A stretch of 16,854 nt of DNA from Actinomycetota bacterium (GTDB taxonomy: Bacteria > Actinomycetota > Thermoleophilia > UBA2241). The notes below the pieces were generated by a model. The model saw nothing but the letters and a program-made list of their open reading frames with translations, did not search any database and had not been told where the DNA came from. This document shows positions 15,842 through 16,854 of the stretch, one piece after another; the stretch's first letter is position 1; the number at the start of each line of letters is the position of its first letter. The position numbers were made by a program, and so were the translations under genes. The DNA lies in contig PLTW01000079.1 of assembly GCA_003164655.1 (NCBI GenBank), positions 1 to 16,854 on the forward strand, written 5' to 3'.

Positions 15842-16854
15842 GTGGCGACTCAGATTCTCGAAACAACGCGAGCGACACAGGTCGAAAAGGGCAAGCTCCA
15901 GCGCCACTTCCGCCGCTTCGACATGTTCTTCTACCTCATCTGCACCGTGGTCACCATCGACACGATCGGCGCGGTGGCCAGCCACGGGGCGCAGGGTTTC
16001 ACGTGGCTGCTGTTCCTGGCCCTGCTCTTCTTCTTGCCCTTCGCGCTGCTCGTCGCCGAGCTCGGATCGGCGTTTCCCCAGGAGGGCGGCCAGTACGTCT
16101 GGACCAGGCTCGCCTTCGGCCGTCTCGTGGCCTGCGTCAACTCGGTGATCTATTGGGTCTCGAACCCCATCTGGATAGGCGGCAGCCTGACCATCGTGGC
16201 GCTGGCCACCATCGGCGAGTTCTTCACGCCGCTCACCGGCGCCTCCAAGTACATATTCGCTCTGGCTTTCATCTGGTTCACGATCGCTACGGCGATCGTC
16301 TCGCTGCAGTACGGCAAGTGGGTGCCGACGGTCGGCGCCTGGGCGCGCGGCGCCGTGCTCGGCTTCTTTACGATCTCGGTGGTGATCTACGCCGCCCGGC
16401 ACGGCGTGCACGGCTTTGGAGTGCACGACTTCTCGCCGAGCTACGCCGTGTTCATCGCCGCGGTGCCGGTGCTGTTCTTCAACTTCGCCGGCCTCGAGGT
16501 GCCCTCGGCCGCCGGCGAGGAGATGACCAACCCGCGGCGCGACGTGCCCTTCGCCGTGCTCTGGTCGGGTGTGGCCACCGTGCTGGCCTACGGCATCCCC
16601 ATCCTCGGCATCCTCATCGTGCTGCCCCAGAGCCAGATCTTCGGCCTCACCGGGTTCATCGACGCGGCCAAGGCGGTGTTCACCGTTTACGGGGGTCATG
16701 TGGCCGGCGACGGCACCGTGACCCTGACGGGCGCCGGCAAGGTGCTCGGCGACGTGATCGCCGTCACCTTCATCTGGGCGATCGCGTCAGCCGGGGCGAC
16801 CTGGATCATGGGCGCCGATCGCAGTGAGGCGATCGCCGCAGCCGACGGCGGCGG
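15842..16854 (+). CDS. APC-superfamily amino acid permease (3' truncated)
   Basis: The frame stays open from the GTG at 15842 to the window edge, giving 337 residues of an expected ~450-550. The start has AGGAGG 5 nt upstream (15831-15836). It is an integral-membrane secondary transporter of the amino acid-polyamine-organocation superfamily. Family marks are the hydrophobic segment after HFRRFDMFFYLICTVVTIDT, the signature FPQEGGQYVWTRLAFGR, and FFNFAGLEVPSAAGEEMTNP followed by RRDVPFAV. Further membrane segments include FTWLLFLALLFFLPFALLV, IFALAFIWFTIATAIVSL, VLWSGVATVLAYGIPILGIL and VIAVTFIWAIASAGATWIMG. About eight are visible; the rest lie beyond the edge. Substrate is likely an amino acid or small organic cation, not determinable here. 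Confidence 0.9.
   Translation, partial: MATQILETTRATQVEKGKLQRHFRRFDMFFYLICTVVTIDTIGAVASHGAQGFTWLLFLALLFFLPFALLVAELGSAFPQEGGQYVWTRLAFGRLVACVNSVIYWVSNPIWIGGSLTIVALATIGEFFTPLTGASKYIFALAFIWFTIATAIVSLQYGKWVPTVGAWARGAVLGFFTISVVIYAARHGVHGFGVHDFSPSYAVFIAAVPVLFFNFAGLEVPSAAGEEMTNPRRDVPFAVLWSGVATVLAYGIPILGILIVLPQSQIFGLTGFIDAAKAVFTVYGGHVAGDGTVTLTGAGKVLGDVIAVTFIWAIASAGATWIMGADRSEAIAAADGG

Noticed and set aside
15672..15878. N-terminal extension of the HAD protein to 15878
   Set aside because: Composition is unlike the family, it would overlap the permease start region, and motif I begins just after the ATG at 15671.
15842..16854. Reading the right-hand end as the frames at 16003 (+) or 15818-16699 (-)
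   Set aside because: Both are charged, repetitive shadows; the frame from GTG 15842 encodes a clear permease with membrane segments to the window edge.

Overview
This is a high-G+C bacterial window with dense, mostly ATG/GTG-started genes and clear Shine-Dalgarno sites. Methyl-branch and CODH-maturation genes of the Wood-Ljungdahl (reductive acetyl-CoA) pathway sit beside RsbW/SpoIIE-type partner-switching regulators. That mix suggests an anaerobic actinobacterial lineage (for example the deep, acetyl-CoA-pathway-bearing Actinobacteriota) or another high-G+C Gram-positive-like group. This placement is inference from gene content only, and I cannot fix the genus.

Region 1 (3-7313, + strand) is a probable C1/acetyl-CoA operon. 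It contains the 3' part of a CooC-like nickel-insertion ATPase, AcsE (methyltetrahydrofolate:corrinoid/iron-sulfur protein methyltransferase), an AMP-forming acetyl-CoA synthetase-like protein, a 905-residue ADP-forming acyl-CoA synthetase fused to a GNAT acetyltransferase (Pat-like), a 61-residue helical protein, and a DUF3786 protein. The first genes overlap or nearly touch (17-nt overlap, 28-nt gap, ATGA overlap). The Pat-like protein directly follows its likely target: the synthetase keeps the C-terminal SGK lysine that Pat enzymes acetylate. The logic would be acetyl-CoA made by CODH/ACS and/or acetate activation, with activation controlled by lysine acetylation.

Region 2 (7314-7517) is a convergent intergenic stretch with two strong inverted repeats, one a perfect 17-bp stem enclosing a smaller perfect hairpin. 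It is at least a terminator region and possibly a structured RNA.

Region 3 (7518-11228, - strand) is a signalling pair. A 1047-residue protein joins an RsbW-like ATPase, PAS, three GAF domains and a SpoIIE-type PP2C phosphatase. A stand-alone paralogous RsbW-like anti-sigma kinase lies downstream of it.

Region 4 (11404-14902, + strand) is a looser run of accessory genes: a protein with a PD-(D/E)XK-like motif, a CurA-type NADPH-dependent reductase, a small cupin, a roughly 390-nt stretch without a convincing gene, and a second uncharacterised protein with a degenerate nuclease-like motif preceded by a possible 16-codon leader ORF.

Region 5 (15027-16854) holds a HAD phosphatase on the - strand, divergent from an amino-acid-permease-family transporter that runs off the right edge. 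I saw no tRNA, rRNA, CRISPR array or insertion sequence.
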